A model generated the notes under the pieces. The model saw only the letters and a list, made by a program, of their open reading frames with translations, was not told the DNA's origin and ran no database searches. The translations under genes and the position numbers were made by a program. Positions 52,726 through 61,521 of a stretch of 64,000 nt of DNA are shown in pieces. The number at the start of each line of letters is the position of its first letter. The first letter of the stretch is position 1. Source of the stretch: Halalkalibacter oceani (GTDB taxonomy: Bacteria; Bacillota; Bacilli; Bacillales; Bacillaceae_D); the NCBI RefSeq assembly GCF_023715705.1, contig NZ_JAMBOS010000016.1, positions 23,508 through 87,507 of the forward strand, in the 5' to 3' direction.

Positions 52726-53412
52726 ATGACGATTTTACTTGTGGAGGATGATAAAACGATCGCGGCCGGGCTGGAGTATTCGTTGCAGCAGGATCAGTTT
52801 ACGACGATTTTATGCTATGATGCCGAGTCGGCGAAACATGTGCTCGCCAACGAGCTTCATCATATTCAATTATGCTTGTTCGATTTATCCCTTCCCGATG
52901 GCAGCGGATATGAATTATGTCAGCTTGTGAAAGAGCAGAGCGATATCCCGGTCATTTTTTTGACGGCGATGGACGAGGAAGTGAATGTCGTGATGGGTCT
53001 TGATATGGGCGCCGATGATTATATTACGAAGCCGTTCCGCGTACGCGAGCTTTTATCGCGGATTAAATCGGTGCTTCGGCGCTATCAAAAGCAGGCCCCT
53101 CAGGCAAAGCCGATGATTGAGCTTGGTGAGATCCGGATTCACACGCTTGAAGGAAAAGTATACAAGCGGGGTACGGAATTGCTGCTGACGGCGCTGGAGT
53201 ATCGCCTGCTGATGATCTTTGCCAATCATATAGGTCACGTTCTTTCCCGCCAGCAGCTGCTGGAGCAGATTTGGGACGTAGCCGGTGATTTCGTTAATGA
53301 TAATACATTGACAGTCTATATAAAGCGTCTGCGCGAAAAGCTGGAAGATGATCCGCAGCAGCCGCGCCTAATTAAAACGGTTCGTGGGCTCGGCTATAAG
53401 GTCGGTGAGTAG
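52726..53412 (+). CDS. OmpR-family response regulator (ABC-linked system)
   Basis: A 228-residue regulator with a receiver domain (phosphoacceptor Asp in LCLFDLSLPDGSG, Lys in ITKPF) and a winged-helix output domain (LLLTALEYRLLMIFANHIGHVLSRQ ... TVYIKRLREKLEDD). GGAGGAG precedes the ATG. Its stop lies one base before the kinase start. With the kinase and the downstream ABC transporter it forms a typical Firmicutes detoxification-type module. Confidence 0.93.
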   Translation: MTILLVEDDKTIAAGLEYSLQQDQFTTILCYDAESAKHVLANELHHIQLCLFDLSLPDGSGYELCQLVKEQSDIPVIFLTAMDEEVNVVMGLDMGADDYITKPFRVRELLSRIKSVLRRYQKQAPQAKPMIELGEIRIHTLEGKVYKRGTELLLTALEYRLLMIFANHIGHVLSRQQLLEQIWDVAGDFVNDNTLTVYIKRLREKLEDDPQQPRLIKTVRGLGYKVGE

Positions 53413-53413
53413 G

Positions 53414-54415
53414 ATGTTCAGAAATCGCGAGTTCCGCTATTTTGTTTTACTTCAAGTCGTCTTCAGCGCGGTCGCAGTGGGTGTGACGAGCTTTTTATCT
53501 CTAATTGCGGCAATGGTGATTGCTGTCGCCACTTTTTTGCTGATCACCAGCAATCTTCTGTATACACGCTGGCGTTATCGGGAAATTGAAAAGCTTTCAC
53601 GCTATTTGCGGCAGATCACAGCGGGAGATTATACGCTCGACGTCCGGGACAATGAAGAGGGCGAGCTGAGCCTGCTGAAAAATGAAATTTATAAAGTGAC
53701 GCAAATGCTGTCAGAGCAAGGCAACAGTCTGGCCCGTGATAAAGGCAAGCTGACTGATGCGATCTCGGATATTTCCCATCAATTAAAAACACCGTTAACT
53801 TCCATGATGGTAATGGCCGACCTGCTCAGCAACTCCGATCTTTCAGTTGAAAAGCGAAAGGAATTTACACATAACATCCGAGTACAGCTTGAACGGATTG
53901 AGTGGCTCGTCTCGTCCTTATTAAAACTGTCGAAAATCGATGCCGGGACGATTCATTTTAAAAAAGAGCCGATTGCCGTACGGGAGTTAATCAGGAGGTC
54001 GACCGAACCTTTGTTAATTCCGATGGATATTAAAGACCAACGGTTGAAGCTGGATAGTGGGGCAGAAGTTTCACTGGTCGTCGATGCAAATTGGACGGTT
54101 GAAGCGTTGATTAATATCTTGAAAAATGGTGTGGAGCATACAGGAGAGGGAGGCGAGATTGCCGTTTCCTATTCCGACAATGCGCTCTACAGTGAAATCA
54201 TCATCGCCGATAATGGGAAAGGGATTGCCAAGGACGATCTCCCCTATATTTTCAAGCGGTTTTACAAAGGGAAAAATGCCAGTGACGGCAGTATCGGCAT
54301 TGGGCTGGCGATGGCACACAGCATAATTACAAGTCAAAACGGCGATATTGAAGTGACGAGCGAACCCGGAAAAGGGACAACCTTTATGCTGAAGTTTTAT
54401 AAAACATCCTATTAG
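53414..54415 (+). CDS. sensor histidine kinase (ABC-linked system)
   Basis: A 333-residue kinase. Two adjacent membrane segments (about 10-30 and 33-55) have almost no external loop, so it is an intramembrane-type sensor. HAMP-like linker, HisKA with AISDISHQLKTPLTSMM, and HATPase with DNGKGI and GIGLAMAHSIITSQNG follow. Kinases of this build usually sense through a partner ABC transporter, consistent with the LolD/FtsX-type exporter downstream. Confidence 0.92.
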   Translation: MFRNREFRYFVLLQVVFSAVAVGVTSFLSLIAAMVIAVATFLLITSNLLYTRWRYREIEKLSRYLRQITAGDYTLDVRDNEEGELSLLKNEIYKVTQMLSEQGNSLARDKGKLTDAISDISHQLKTPLTSMMVMADLLSNSDLSVEKRKEFTHNIRVQLERIEWLVSSLLKLSKIDAGTIHFKKEPIAVRELIRRSTEPLLIPMDIKDQRLKLDSGAEVSLVVDANWTVEALINILKNGVEHTGEGGEIAVSYSDNALYSEIIIADNGKGIAKDDLPYIFKRFYKGKNASDGSIGIGLAMAHSIITSQNGDIEVTSEPGKGTTFMLKFYKTSY

Positions 54416-54602
54416 AAAACAGGCGTGCAACGGTTTTAAGCTGTCGGAAAGTGATTTTCCCGAGCGATATGAATGAGGATACGGAGCAAGTAGAGTGTTG
54501 CTCCGGTAGCAAGGTGACGAAATTGTCACTTTCCTAGTCACCCCAGAGTCATATGCGACCGCTATACTTAGAGCCATCTAAGAAACAGGTGGAGGTCTAA
54601 TA

Positions 54603-55286
54603 ATGGAAATTTTAAAAATCGAAAATCTCTCGAAAGTGTATGGAAAAGGGGAAACGGCTGTTAAGGCGCTTGATAATGTTTCATTTTCCGTTCAAAAAGG
54701 TGAGTTTGTGGCGATTATCGGTCCGTCAGGATCGGGGAAATCAACGCTTCTGCACTTGCTCGGCGGCGTCGACCGCCCAACAAGCGGGAAGGTGCTTGTT
54801 GATAACACGGATATGTACCAATTGAATGAAACGCAGCTGGCGATTTTCAGACGGCGGCAAATTGGCCTGATTTATCAGTTTTACAATTTGATCCCGATCT
54901 TAACGGTGGAAGAGAATATTACGCTCCCGCTCCTGCTTGATGATCACAAGGTTGATCAGAAGCAGTTCGATGATATCGTTGGCATTTTGAAGCTGAAGGA
55001 GCGCTTGCAGCACTTGCCGAACCAGCTGTCGGGCGGGCAGCAGCAGCGTGTGTCAATCGGACGGGCATTAATCAGCAACCCGGCGATTATGCTCGCTGAT
55101 GAGCCGACGGGAAATTTAGACAGCAAGAACAGCCGTGAAATCATCGACCTGTTAAAAATGTTTAACAAAACATTTAACCAGACGCTTGTCGTCATCACGC
55201 ATGATGACCGGATTGCTCTCCAGGCTGACCGGATCATTTCAATCGAGGACGGGAAGGTCGCCAAGGATGAGGTGATCCGTCCATGA
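54603..55286 (+). CDS. ABC transporter ATP-binding protein (LolD/MacB type)
   Basis: A 227-residue ATPase. Walker A GPSGSGKST, Q-loop YQFYNLIP, signature LSGGQQQR and Walker B IMLADEPTG are intact. GGTGGAGG lies 10 bp before the ATG. It overlaps the permease by ATGA, and follows a two-component system, a layout associated with response to cell-envelope antimicrobial peptides. Confidence 0.95.
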   Translation: MEILKIENLSKVYGKGETAVKALDNVSFSVQKGEFVAIIGPSGSGKSTLLHLLGGVDRPTSGKVLVDNTDMYQLNETQLAIFRRRQIGLIYQFYNLIPILTVEENITLPLLLDDHKVDQKQFDDIVGILKLKERLQHLPNQLSGGQQQRVSIGRALISNPAIMLADEPTGNLDSKNSREIIDLLKMFNKTFNQTLVVITHDDRIALQADRIISIEDGKVAKDEVIRP

Positions 55287-57880
55287 ACATCGTCAATAAG
55301 GTGACCTTTCGTCATTTAAAGCAAAATAAAAGGCGGACTCTTGTCACGATCATCGGAACGATTATTTCAGTCGCGATGGTGACCGCGGTCGCCACTCTCG
55401 GCATGTCCTTTATGGACCTGTTTCAACGCGAGACGATGGACAGGAACGGTGAATGGCATGTTGCTTATCATGGAGTGGACAAAGCGCAGCTGGAAGTGAT
55501 TAAAGCCGAGGAAAACACGGAAGCTGTTTCTCTTTCAAGAGATAGGGGTTATGCCTTGCTTGAAGAGAATCAAGCAAATCGCTATAAACCGTATTTGTTC
55601 GTTAAGGATTTCAATGAAGAAGGCTTTGAACGATTCTCGGTCAATGTGAAGGAGGGCCGTCTCCCACAGGCTGAGAATGAAATTGTCATCTCAGAGGAAA
55701 TCGCCAAAAACGCGCAAGTATCGTATCAAATTGGAGATGAGCTGACGCTTGAGATCGGTGAGCGTTTTGCGGAAGGGCAGGCAAGTGAGCAGCTGCTTAG
55801 CCAAAACAATTCTCTTGTCATGGATGAAGAAGGAGAAAGCCTGGAAAGGTTAATTAATCAGGAGGAAAGGAGCTATACGATCGTCGGCGTGATTGAAAGC
55901 CCGAGCTGGGAACCGTCATGGTCTCCGGGCTATACGGTGATTTCCTACGTCGATCCGGCAAGCGTAACGGAAGCTGATCCGGTTGATGCGTCGGTCTATC
56001 TTGCTAATGTGAGCAATGCTTTATTTGCTGAGGCGGAGGCGTTGGGACAGGCGCATAACATTAGCAAGGTCAGCTATCATAGCGAGCTATTGCGCTATTA
56101 TGGGGTCACGGATCAAGACAACTTGCATCGCACCCTTTATTCGTTGCTCGGAATCATCATTGCCGTTATTGTCATTGGCTCGGTCGCGTTAATTTTTAAT
56201 GCGTTTGCGATTTCTGTTTCCGAGCGTTCCCGCCACTTAGGAATGCTCTCGAGTGTCGGAGCGACAAAGCGGCAAAAGCGGAACTCAGTTTTCTTTGAAG
56301 GATTTTTAATTGGTCTTGTCAGCATCCCGCTCGGGCTTCTGGCCGGTGTCGCGGGAATTGGCATCACATTCTTCTTTATTAACGGGGTTTTGCAGGAGGC
56401 GCTTTATCTTGGCAACGGCTTGCGCCTTGTCGTCACGCCGGGCTCTTTGTTGACAGCGGCGGGGATTTCGGTGGCGACGATTTTTATTTCGACGTATATA
56501 CCGGCACTGAGAGCTTCCCGCATTTCGGCAATTGATGCGATTCGTCAAAGCCAGGACGTCAAGCTGAGCGGCAAAGCGGTTAAAACGTCACGGCTTGTCC
56601 GCAAGCTCTTCGGAGTAGAGGCGGATATCGGCCTGAAAAATTTAAAGCGACATAAACGCAGGTACCAGGTAACGGTGTTTTCTCTCGTGATCAGTATTAT
56701 TTTGTTTCTGACGGTGGCATTCTTTACCGACAGTTTAGTGAAGTCGATGGAAATGTCCCAGGACGGGATTGATTTCGATATTCGTGTTCAGCAAAGTCAG
56801 GAGACCGAGGAAGCTCGTCAGCTATTGGAGGAGATCCCTTCTCTTCCGGAGGTGACGAACTACAGTCTTGAAAAACAAGTGTATCTGTCGGCGATGATTG
56901 ATGAAACGAAGATCGCGGAGGAGCTAAAAGAAAACACCGGTGAGCTTGAGGAAGGAGCGTATTATTACTCGATCAATATTATTGCCCTGGATGAACCGAG
57001 CCTGGCAGCCTATGCCGAGCGGGTCGGAATTGATGCCGAACAACTGATGGAAGAAGGCGATCTGAAAGGGATCGTTGTCGATACGATCTCCTATACCGAT
57101 TACGATGAGGGAAAGATTGTCGAGACGAAAGCGATTCAGACCACAGTTGGCGAGACGTTTGATTTATTCTATGAAGAATGGGTTGGCGACAATCCTGAAA
57201 GAATCAATGTCGGTTCTGTAGAAGTGGCGGTGCTGACTGACCAGCAGCCGATGGGGATAATGAACGGGGATCTCGGCAGCTTGAACATCGTCGTATCCGA
57301 GCAAATGTTTGACGAGGTGATCGGGGAGGGTGACAACCTGATGATGACGACAACGCTGCACCTGCAAACAAGCGATCCAATGGCGACCCAGGAGGAGATT
57401 GATGAGCTTGGGGGATCTTCGTTCTATGTGTACAACGTCTACCAGGCGAGGCAGCAGGAGGAGCAGATGGTGCTGATCGTGAGAGTGTTCACCTACGGCT
57501 TCATCACGCTGATTACCCTGATTTCTGTCGCCAATATTTTTAACACGATTTCGACGAGCATAGCTTTGCGAAAGCGGGAATTCGCGATGCTGAAATCAAT
57601 TGGCATGACGCCGAAGTCATTTAATAAAATGATCAATTATGAAAGTATTTTCTATGGAGTGAAGGCATTGCTATACGGATTGCCGCTCAGTGTGATTGTG
57701 ATGTATCTGATTCACCGCTCGGTCAATCATACATTCGCCTATGACTTCAGCCTGCCATGGCTGAATATCCTCTATGTCGTGATTGCGGTCTTTGTGATCG
57801 TTGGGGTGGCAATGCTTTATTCCATTGCAAAAATCAGGAAAGAAAACATTATTGATGCCTTGAAGCAGGAAAATATATAA
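55283..57880 (+). CDS. FtsX-like ABC transporter permease
   Basis: An 865-residue membrane protein with two FtsX-like units: N-terminal membrane segment (about 17-40), large extracytoplasmic domain (about 45-275), three membrane segments, then a second copy with membrane segment near 470, another extracytoplasmic domain (about 495-720) and three C-terminal segments ending FVIVGVAMLYSIAKIRKENIIDALKQ. It pairs with the ATPase it overlaps. It is larger than BceB-type permeases and closer to the MacB-PCD/FtsX exporters common in Clostridia and Bacilli. Peptide efflux or target protection is a reasonable inference. Confidence 0.9.
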   Translation: MNIVNKVTFRHLKQNKRRTLVTIIGTIISVAMVTAVATLGMSFMDLFQRETMDRNGEWHVAYHGVDKAQLEVIKAEENTEAVSLSRDRGYALLEENQANRYKPYLFVKDFNEEGFERFSVNVKEGRLPQAENEIVISEEIAKNAQVSYQIGDELTLEIGERFAEGQASEQLLSQNNSLVMDEEGESLERLINQEERSYTIVGVIESPSWEPSWSPGYTVISYVDPASVTEADPVDASVYLANVSNALFAEAEALGQAHNISKVSYHSELLRYYGVTDQDNLHRTLYSLLGIIIAVIVIGSVALIFNAFAISVSERSRHLGMLSSVGATKRQKRNSVFFEGFLIGLVSIPLGLLAGVAGIGITFFFINGVLQEALYLGNGLRLVVTPGSLLTAAGISVATIFISTYIPALRASRISAIDAIRQSQDVKLSGKAVKTSRLVRKLFGVEADIGLKNLKRHKRRYQVTVFSLVISIILFLTVAFFTDSLVKSMEMSQDGIDFDIRVQQSQETEEARQLLEEIPSLPEVTNYSLEKQVYLSAMIDETKIAEELKENTGELEEGAYYYSINIIALDEPSLAAYAERVGIDAEQLMEEGDLKGIVVDTISYTDYDEGKIVETKAIQTTVGETFDLFYEEWVGDNPERINVGSVEVAVLTDQQPMGIMNGDLGSLNIVVSEQMFDEVIGEGDNLMMTTTLHLQTSDPMATQEEIDELGGSSFYVYNVYQARQQEEQMVLIVRVFTYGFITLITLISVANIFNTISTSIALRKREFAMLKSIGMTPKSFNKMINYESIFYGVKALLYGLPLSVIVMYLIHRSVNHTFAYDFSLPWLNILYVVIAVFVIVGVAMLYSIAKIRKENIIDALKQENI

Positions 57881-57886
57881 ACATAT

Positions 57887-57933
57887 GAGGCTGGCCGATC
57901 AGGGTACATTATCCGTATCGGCCAGCCTTCTTT
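57887..57933 (+). terminator. terminator after the ABC permease
   Basis: GAGGCTGGCCGAT and ATCGGCCAGCCTTC form a long stem followed by TTTT; the outer part belongs to the gaggctggg-type elements. Confidence 0.85.
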
Positions 57934-58037
57934 TGATTTTGTCCACTGTTTGTATCACCCATGGTATAATAAGTCTGGGTGTCGAAAAGGGACAATTATG
58001 TGCGGCAAGAAGTGGCTATGGAAGGTAGGGAGCAACA

Positions 58038-59489
58038 ATGGAGTTATTTATGATGATGGTGGGGATCATTCTTTTTATTATCAATTTACTTTTTGCGGTG
58101 ATCGTCATCTTTATTGAACGAAAGGATGCGGGGGCGACGTGGGCCTGGCTGATGATCCTGATGTTCATCCCGTTTCTCGGCTTTGTTGTTTATCTTTTTT
58201 TGGGCCAAAACTTAACGAGGAGAAGAATGTTTGACTGGGAGGATATCCAAAAAATCGGGATTGAAGATGCGATTTCCAAACAGATGCAGGAAATGCGCGA
58301 TTCGACGATTTCTTTTGATGAGCCGGAAATAGAACGTTACCGTGACCTGATATATATGCATTTAATTAATAATGATGCTCTGTTAACCGAAAAGAACGAA
58401 GTCGACATTCTGGTCGATGGGGAGGAAAAGTTTCAGACGCTGTTAGCGGACATAGAAAATGCACAGCACTTTATTCATTTACAATATTATATTTTCAGAA
58501 ATGATCAGTTAGGGAAACGGATTATCCGCGCTCTTGAAAAAAAAGCGAAGGAAGGGGTTAAAGTCCGGGTGCTGTATGACGACCTGGGCTCGAGGAAGCT
58601 AAGAAGAAAGAATTTCTCAGAACTGGTTGCTCATGGCGGGGAAGTTGGAGTGTTTTTTCCTTCGCGTCTGGCATTGATCAACTTCCGGATGAATTATCGC
58701 AATCACCGCAAGCTGGTCAATATCGACGGGCAGATCGGCTATATTGGCGGATTCAATGTCGGAAATGAATACCTTGGTTTGAAAAAGAAGTTCGGTTACT
58801 GGCGCGATACGCATCTGCGGATTAAAGGGCCGGCCGTCGATGCGATTCAAACGAGATTTATCCTCGACTGGAATCAGGCATCAAAGCAGCATCTGATTCA
58901 TTATGACCCGGGCTACTTCCCGGAGAAGCAGACAGATGGCAAGGCGATGATTCAAATTGTGTCAAGTGGACCGGATGCCGAATGGGAACAGGTCAAAAAC
59001 GGGTATATTAAAATGATCATGTCAGCGAAGCGCTCGATTTATATTCAAACGCCATATTTCATTCCTGATCAAAGCTTACTGGATGCGTTGCGGATTGCCT
59101 GTTTATCAGGGAAAGAGGTTCATCTGATGATTCCAAACCGTCCTGATCACCCTTTTGTTTACTGGGCGACACTTTCCCATGTCGGTGAGTTATTGAAGGT
59201 CGGAGCGAAGGTCTATATTTATGAAAAAGGCTTCATCCACGCGAAAATGATTGTCATCGACAGCGAGGTCAGCTCGGTCGGGACAGCTAATATCGATATG
59301 CGGAGCTTCAAGCTGAACTTTGAAGTAAATGCGTTTATTTACGATATCGAAGTCGCCCAGAAGCTCGTCAGCTATTTTAAGAAGGATGTCAGCGTTTCAA
59401 CTGAACTGACTCAGCTTAAATATAATGAGCGCTCCAAGGTGATCCGCTTTAAGGAATCAATTTCCCGGCTGCTTTCGCCGATTTTGTAA
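58038..59489 (+). CDS. cls: cardiolipin synthase
   Basis: A 483-residue phospholipase-D-superfamily membrane enzyme that condenses two phosphatidylglycerols to cardiolipin. Two N-terminal membrane segments (about 3-25 and 32-55) precede two HKD motifs, NHRKLVNIDGQIGYIGGFN and IHAKMIVIDSEVSSVGTANID. Length and architecture are standard for Bacillus ClsA. ATG with GTAGGGAG upstream. Monocistronic. Confidence 0.95.
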   Translation: MELFMMMVGIILFIINLLFAVIVIFIERKDAGATWAWLMILMFIPFLGFVVYLFLGQNLTRRRMFDWEDIQKIGIEDAISKQMQEMRDSTISFDEPEIERYRDLIYMHLINNDALLTEKNEVDILVDGEEKFQTLLADIENAQHFIHLQYYIFRNDQLGKRIIRALEKKAKEGVKVRVLYDDLGSRKLRRKNFSELVAHGGEVGVFFPSRLALINFRMNYRNHRKLVNIDGQIGYIGGFNVGNEYLGLKKKFGYWRDTHLRIKGPAVDAIQTRFILDWNQASKQHLIHYDPGYFPEKQTDGKAMIQIVSSGPDAEWEQVKNGYIKMIMSAKRSIYIQTPYFIPDQSLLDALRIACLSGKEVHLMIPNRPDHPFVYWATLSHVGELLKVGAKVYIYEKGFIHAKMIVIDSEVSSVGTANIDMRSFKLNFEVNAFIYDIEVAQKLVSYFKKDVSVSTELTQLKYNERSKVIRFKESISRLLSPIL

Positions 59490-59574
59490 GTGCTGCTACA
59501 AAAGATACGGAGTTTTGATTCGCGAAAGGGCAGGCTTCAGCCCGGGGCAAGAGGTGAAAAACAGCCTTTTCCCG

Positions 59575-59629
59575 AAGCTGCTGAAAAAGTACGATTTTCA
59601 CTTTTTCAGCAGCTTTTTCGTAATGAGCG
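59575..59629 (+). repeat. dispersed hairpin repeat, copy 2
   Basis: AAGCTGCTGAAAAAGT pairs with ACTTTTTCAGCAGCTT and is followed by TTTCGTAATGAGCG. It is nearly identical to the element at 15251-15304 on the opposite strand. It may also terminate cls. Confidence 0.8.
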
Positions 59630-59699
59630 CAGCCGTTGCCTGATTTTGAAAGCCTTGCTACGAGTCGGTTTCTCGAAGAAGGGCGTGCAACGTGCGGAG

Positions 59700-59750
59700 C
59701 CGTTACTCTTCTTCGAGTTACGAAAAAGGTAGTTTTTCCGTGGCCTCCTT
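59700..59750 (-). repeat. 51-bp dispersed repeat, copy 2
   Basis: The reverse complement matches 52431-52481 at 46 of 51 positions. It lies 20 bp before the end of the downstream lipoprotein gene, in a repeat-rich 280-bp gap. Confidence 0.75.
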
Positions 59751-59771
59751 TTCCCCGGGTTCTTCTTTTGT

Positions 59772-60314
59772 TCACTGAGCGAAATAATGCACGAAATAGT
59801 CAGACAGGATCGCGATCGTCGCCTCTTTTTCCGCGGCCGTATTCTCAGCTCCGCCGACAGCGATATAAATAACCTCATCGCTTAGGTCCGTTTCCTTACT
59901 AGTCATCAGGCCGCGGGACACTCCCGGGTAACGTTCTTCAATTTCGACTGCCATTTGTTCAAGTAAAGGGTAAAAGTCACTGTTTGGAGTAACCTTAAAC
60001 AGAACCCTGGCCATTTCTTGATTAGTTAGCTCCGTAGTCGTTCGCTCTCTGTCCAGCTCGTCATCGAAAAAAGAAAAGACGATACTGTTTTCAGCTATTT
60101 CTTCCATACTTTTGGCATATGTGACCCCGATCTTATGCTTTTCCAACATTTGTTCGAGAGCTTTTCCTTCACCGGTGTCTGTCTCATGATGCAAAATCGT
60201 GATCGCAGGTGAGAAAAGCAAATCGTTCTCCTCCGGGTTAGCACTTTGGCAGCCTGTCAAAGCAACGAAAGCAAGCATCATTAAGAGACAAAAGCAATAA
60301 AGTTTACGCGTCAT
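59772..60314 (-). CDS. hypothetical lipoprotein
   Basis: A 180-residue protein with signal peptide and lipobox LTGC (Cys22). The body alternates strands and helices, with FKVTPNSDFYPLLEQMAVEIEERYPGVSRGLM and DEVIYIAVGGAENTAAEKEATIAIL; I do not recognise the family. GGGGGGAA lies before the ATG on the minus strand. A Fur-box-like sequence occurs about 155 bp upstream. Confidence 0.72.
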   Translation of the reverse strand: MTRKLYCFCLLMMLAFVALTGCQSANPEENDLLFSPAITILHHETDTGEGKALEQMLEKHKIGVTYAKSMEEIAENSIVFSFFDDELDRERTTTELTNQEMARVLFKVTPNSDFYPLLEQMAVEIEERYPGVSRGLMTSKETDLSDEVIYIAVGGAENTAAEKEATIAILSDYFVHYFAQ

Positions 60315-60677
60315 GTTCTTCCCCCCTGAATGATAAGATGATCAACCCTTGTCCTAAAGTAGAGTATCTTCATGTTTTATAACAAAAAAGAGATAGTGTA
60401 ACTTATGTTATTTAATAGGGAATTATTCTATTTTCTCTCATGATTCGTAGCTCTGAGGAATTAAGTTTTTACAATGATTATCATAATGAGGTTGAGAGGA
60501 TAGTTTTTCTATTCCAATGTAGAAGCAACTTGAAATGATACTATATGGAAGGATGTAATATCTCTTACTGCTGTAAAAAGGGAATAACATTATATAACTG
60601 AATTTTCTGTTAAATGAAGATAAAAGCCCCTTATTAATTTAAAGAAGAGAAAGGAAACGATATGTTGATAGAATCAT
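60315..60677 (-). other. AT-rich intergenic region
   Basis: No ORF worth reporting. It contains the Fur-box-like sequence at 60470-60488. It separates the lipoprotein promoter side from the 3' end of the retropepsin-like gene. Confidence 0.5.
60470..60488. promoter_or_regulatory. Fur-box-like sequence
   Basis: The centre ATGATTATCAT is perfect, and the full 19-mer fits the Fur consensus at 15 of 19 positions. No obvious iron gene adjoins; the lipoprotein gene reading away from it is the only candidate. Confidence 0.4.
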
Positions 60678-61058
60678 TTACTTTCGTGAAATGTACATTT
60701 CGTCCAAATTAATGATGAATTTACCTGGAACTAAAATATCCAGTCCGATAATTCCGTTGATCCCAAACCCCTCATCAAGATGACCGAAATCAATGGATGC
60801 ATTACTAATAGAAAATGTTCCAAACGATAAACCGTCGACTATTTTTCTGAAGGCGAAACTATCCCCGCCGATGCCACTCATGATTGTTAATTCATCGACT
60901 GGAGTTGCAAATATTCCGATATCAAAAACAGCATCAGCAGATATGAGTGTTCTTGCAGCACCTGTATCTACAATGATATTAGTGATCACAGCTTTCTTAT
61001 CTTGGTAGCGCAACTCAAATTCTGTGTGTAAAAGACCATTTAAATAGTGCAACTTCAT
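60678..61058 (-). CDS. retropepsin-like aspartic protease domain protein
   Basis: A 126-residue single-domain protein. IIVDTGAARTLIS (catalytic Asp31) and the later GINGIIGLDIL give the two features of the retroviral-type aspartic protease fold, in which two copies would pair to make an active site. It has no signal peptide, so is cytoplasmic. The ATG overlaps the stop of the preceding gene by 4 bases. Function is unknown in bacteria of this type. Confidence 0.82.
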   Translation of the reverse strand: MKLHYLNGLLHTEFELRYQDKKAVITNIIVDTGAARTLISADAVFDIGIFATPVDELTIMSGIGGDSFAFRKIVDGLSFGTFSISNASIDFGHLDEGFGINGIIGLDILVPGKFIINLDEMYISRK

Positions 61059-61306
61059 AATGACTTGATGCCCCTATACGAAGGTTTTCGCACAATATTT
61101 AATTCAATACGAGGTTTGGATGTGTGAAACACAAAAGTATCTCCACTGCTATTTAATAGGGATGTGGTCGCTTCCTGATCAGTTTTGATTGGCTTAATCA
61201 ATGCAACTTCATCAATGATTTTCTTATCTTCTATTACATGCGCTTTTAAAGCTTCGAGTTGAACCCACTGATTTGGGTACAATTGACGAACTTCTTTCCA
61301 TTGCAT
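61055..61306 (-). CDS. small partner of the retropepsin-like protein
   Basis: An 83-residue protein (MQWKEVRQLYPNQWVQLEALKAH...) of unknown family. It is soluble with several beta-strand-like stretches. The ATG at 61306 has AAGGGAGGG upstream, and a TATAAT lies just ahead; the longer frame starting at 61435 has no such signals. Its 3' end overlaps the retropepsin-like gene by 4 bases, so the two are translationally coupled and probably act together. Confidence 0.75.
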   Translation of the reverse strand: MQWKEVRQLYPNQWVQLEALKAHVIEDKKIIDEVALIKPIKTDQEATTSLLNSSGDTFVFHTSKPRIELNIVRKPSYRGIKSL

Positions 61307-61364
61307 GTTAAATCCCTCCCTTGCCTTCATTATAGCATAATCGTTCACCGACAGACGCTTGAGA

Positions 61365-61448
61365 TAAAAGCAGCTTTGGCTAACAATTGGCCATGAATTT
61401 GCGCGCCACAAGCCCATTATGAGTGGATCACTCACAATGGGCGTTAAA
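61365..61448 (+). repeat. diverged intergenic repeat
   Basis: AGCTTTGGctaacaATTGGCcATG...CGCCACAAGCCC resembles 52384-52424, and a GCCCATTatgAGTG...CACtcacAATGGGC hairpin follows. It lies between the small partner gene and the GltS-type gene. Confidence 0.5.
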
Positions 61449-61521
61449 CGAAAGTGGCGGGTACGAACATGGTTAGAGGATGGACTTTTGGAGAAGCTGA
61501 TAAGCCTCCCAGAGTGTAAGC

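Noticed and set aside
59490..59771. Several 80-108 codon open frames on both strands after cls
   Set aside because: They overlap each other and the dispersed repeats, lack ribosome-binding sites, and have repeat-derived compositions.
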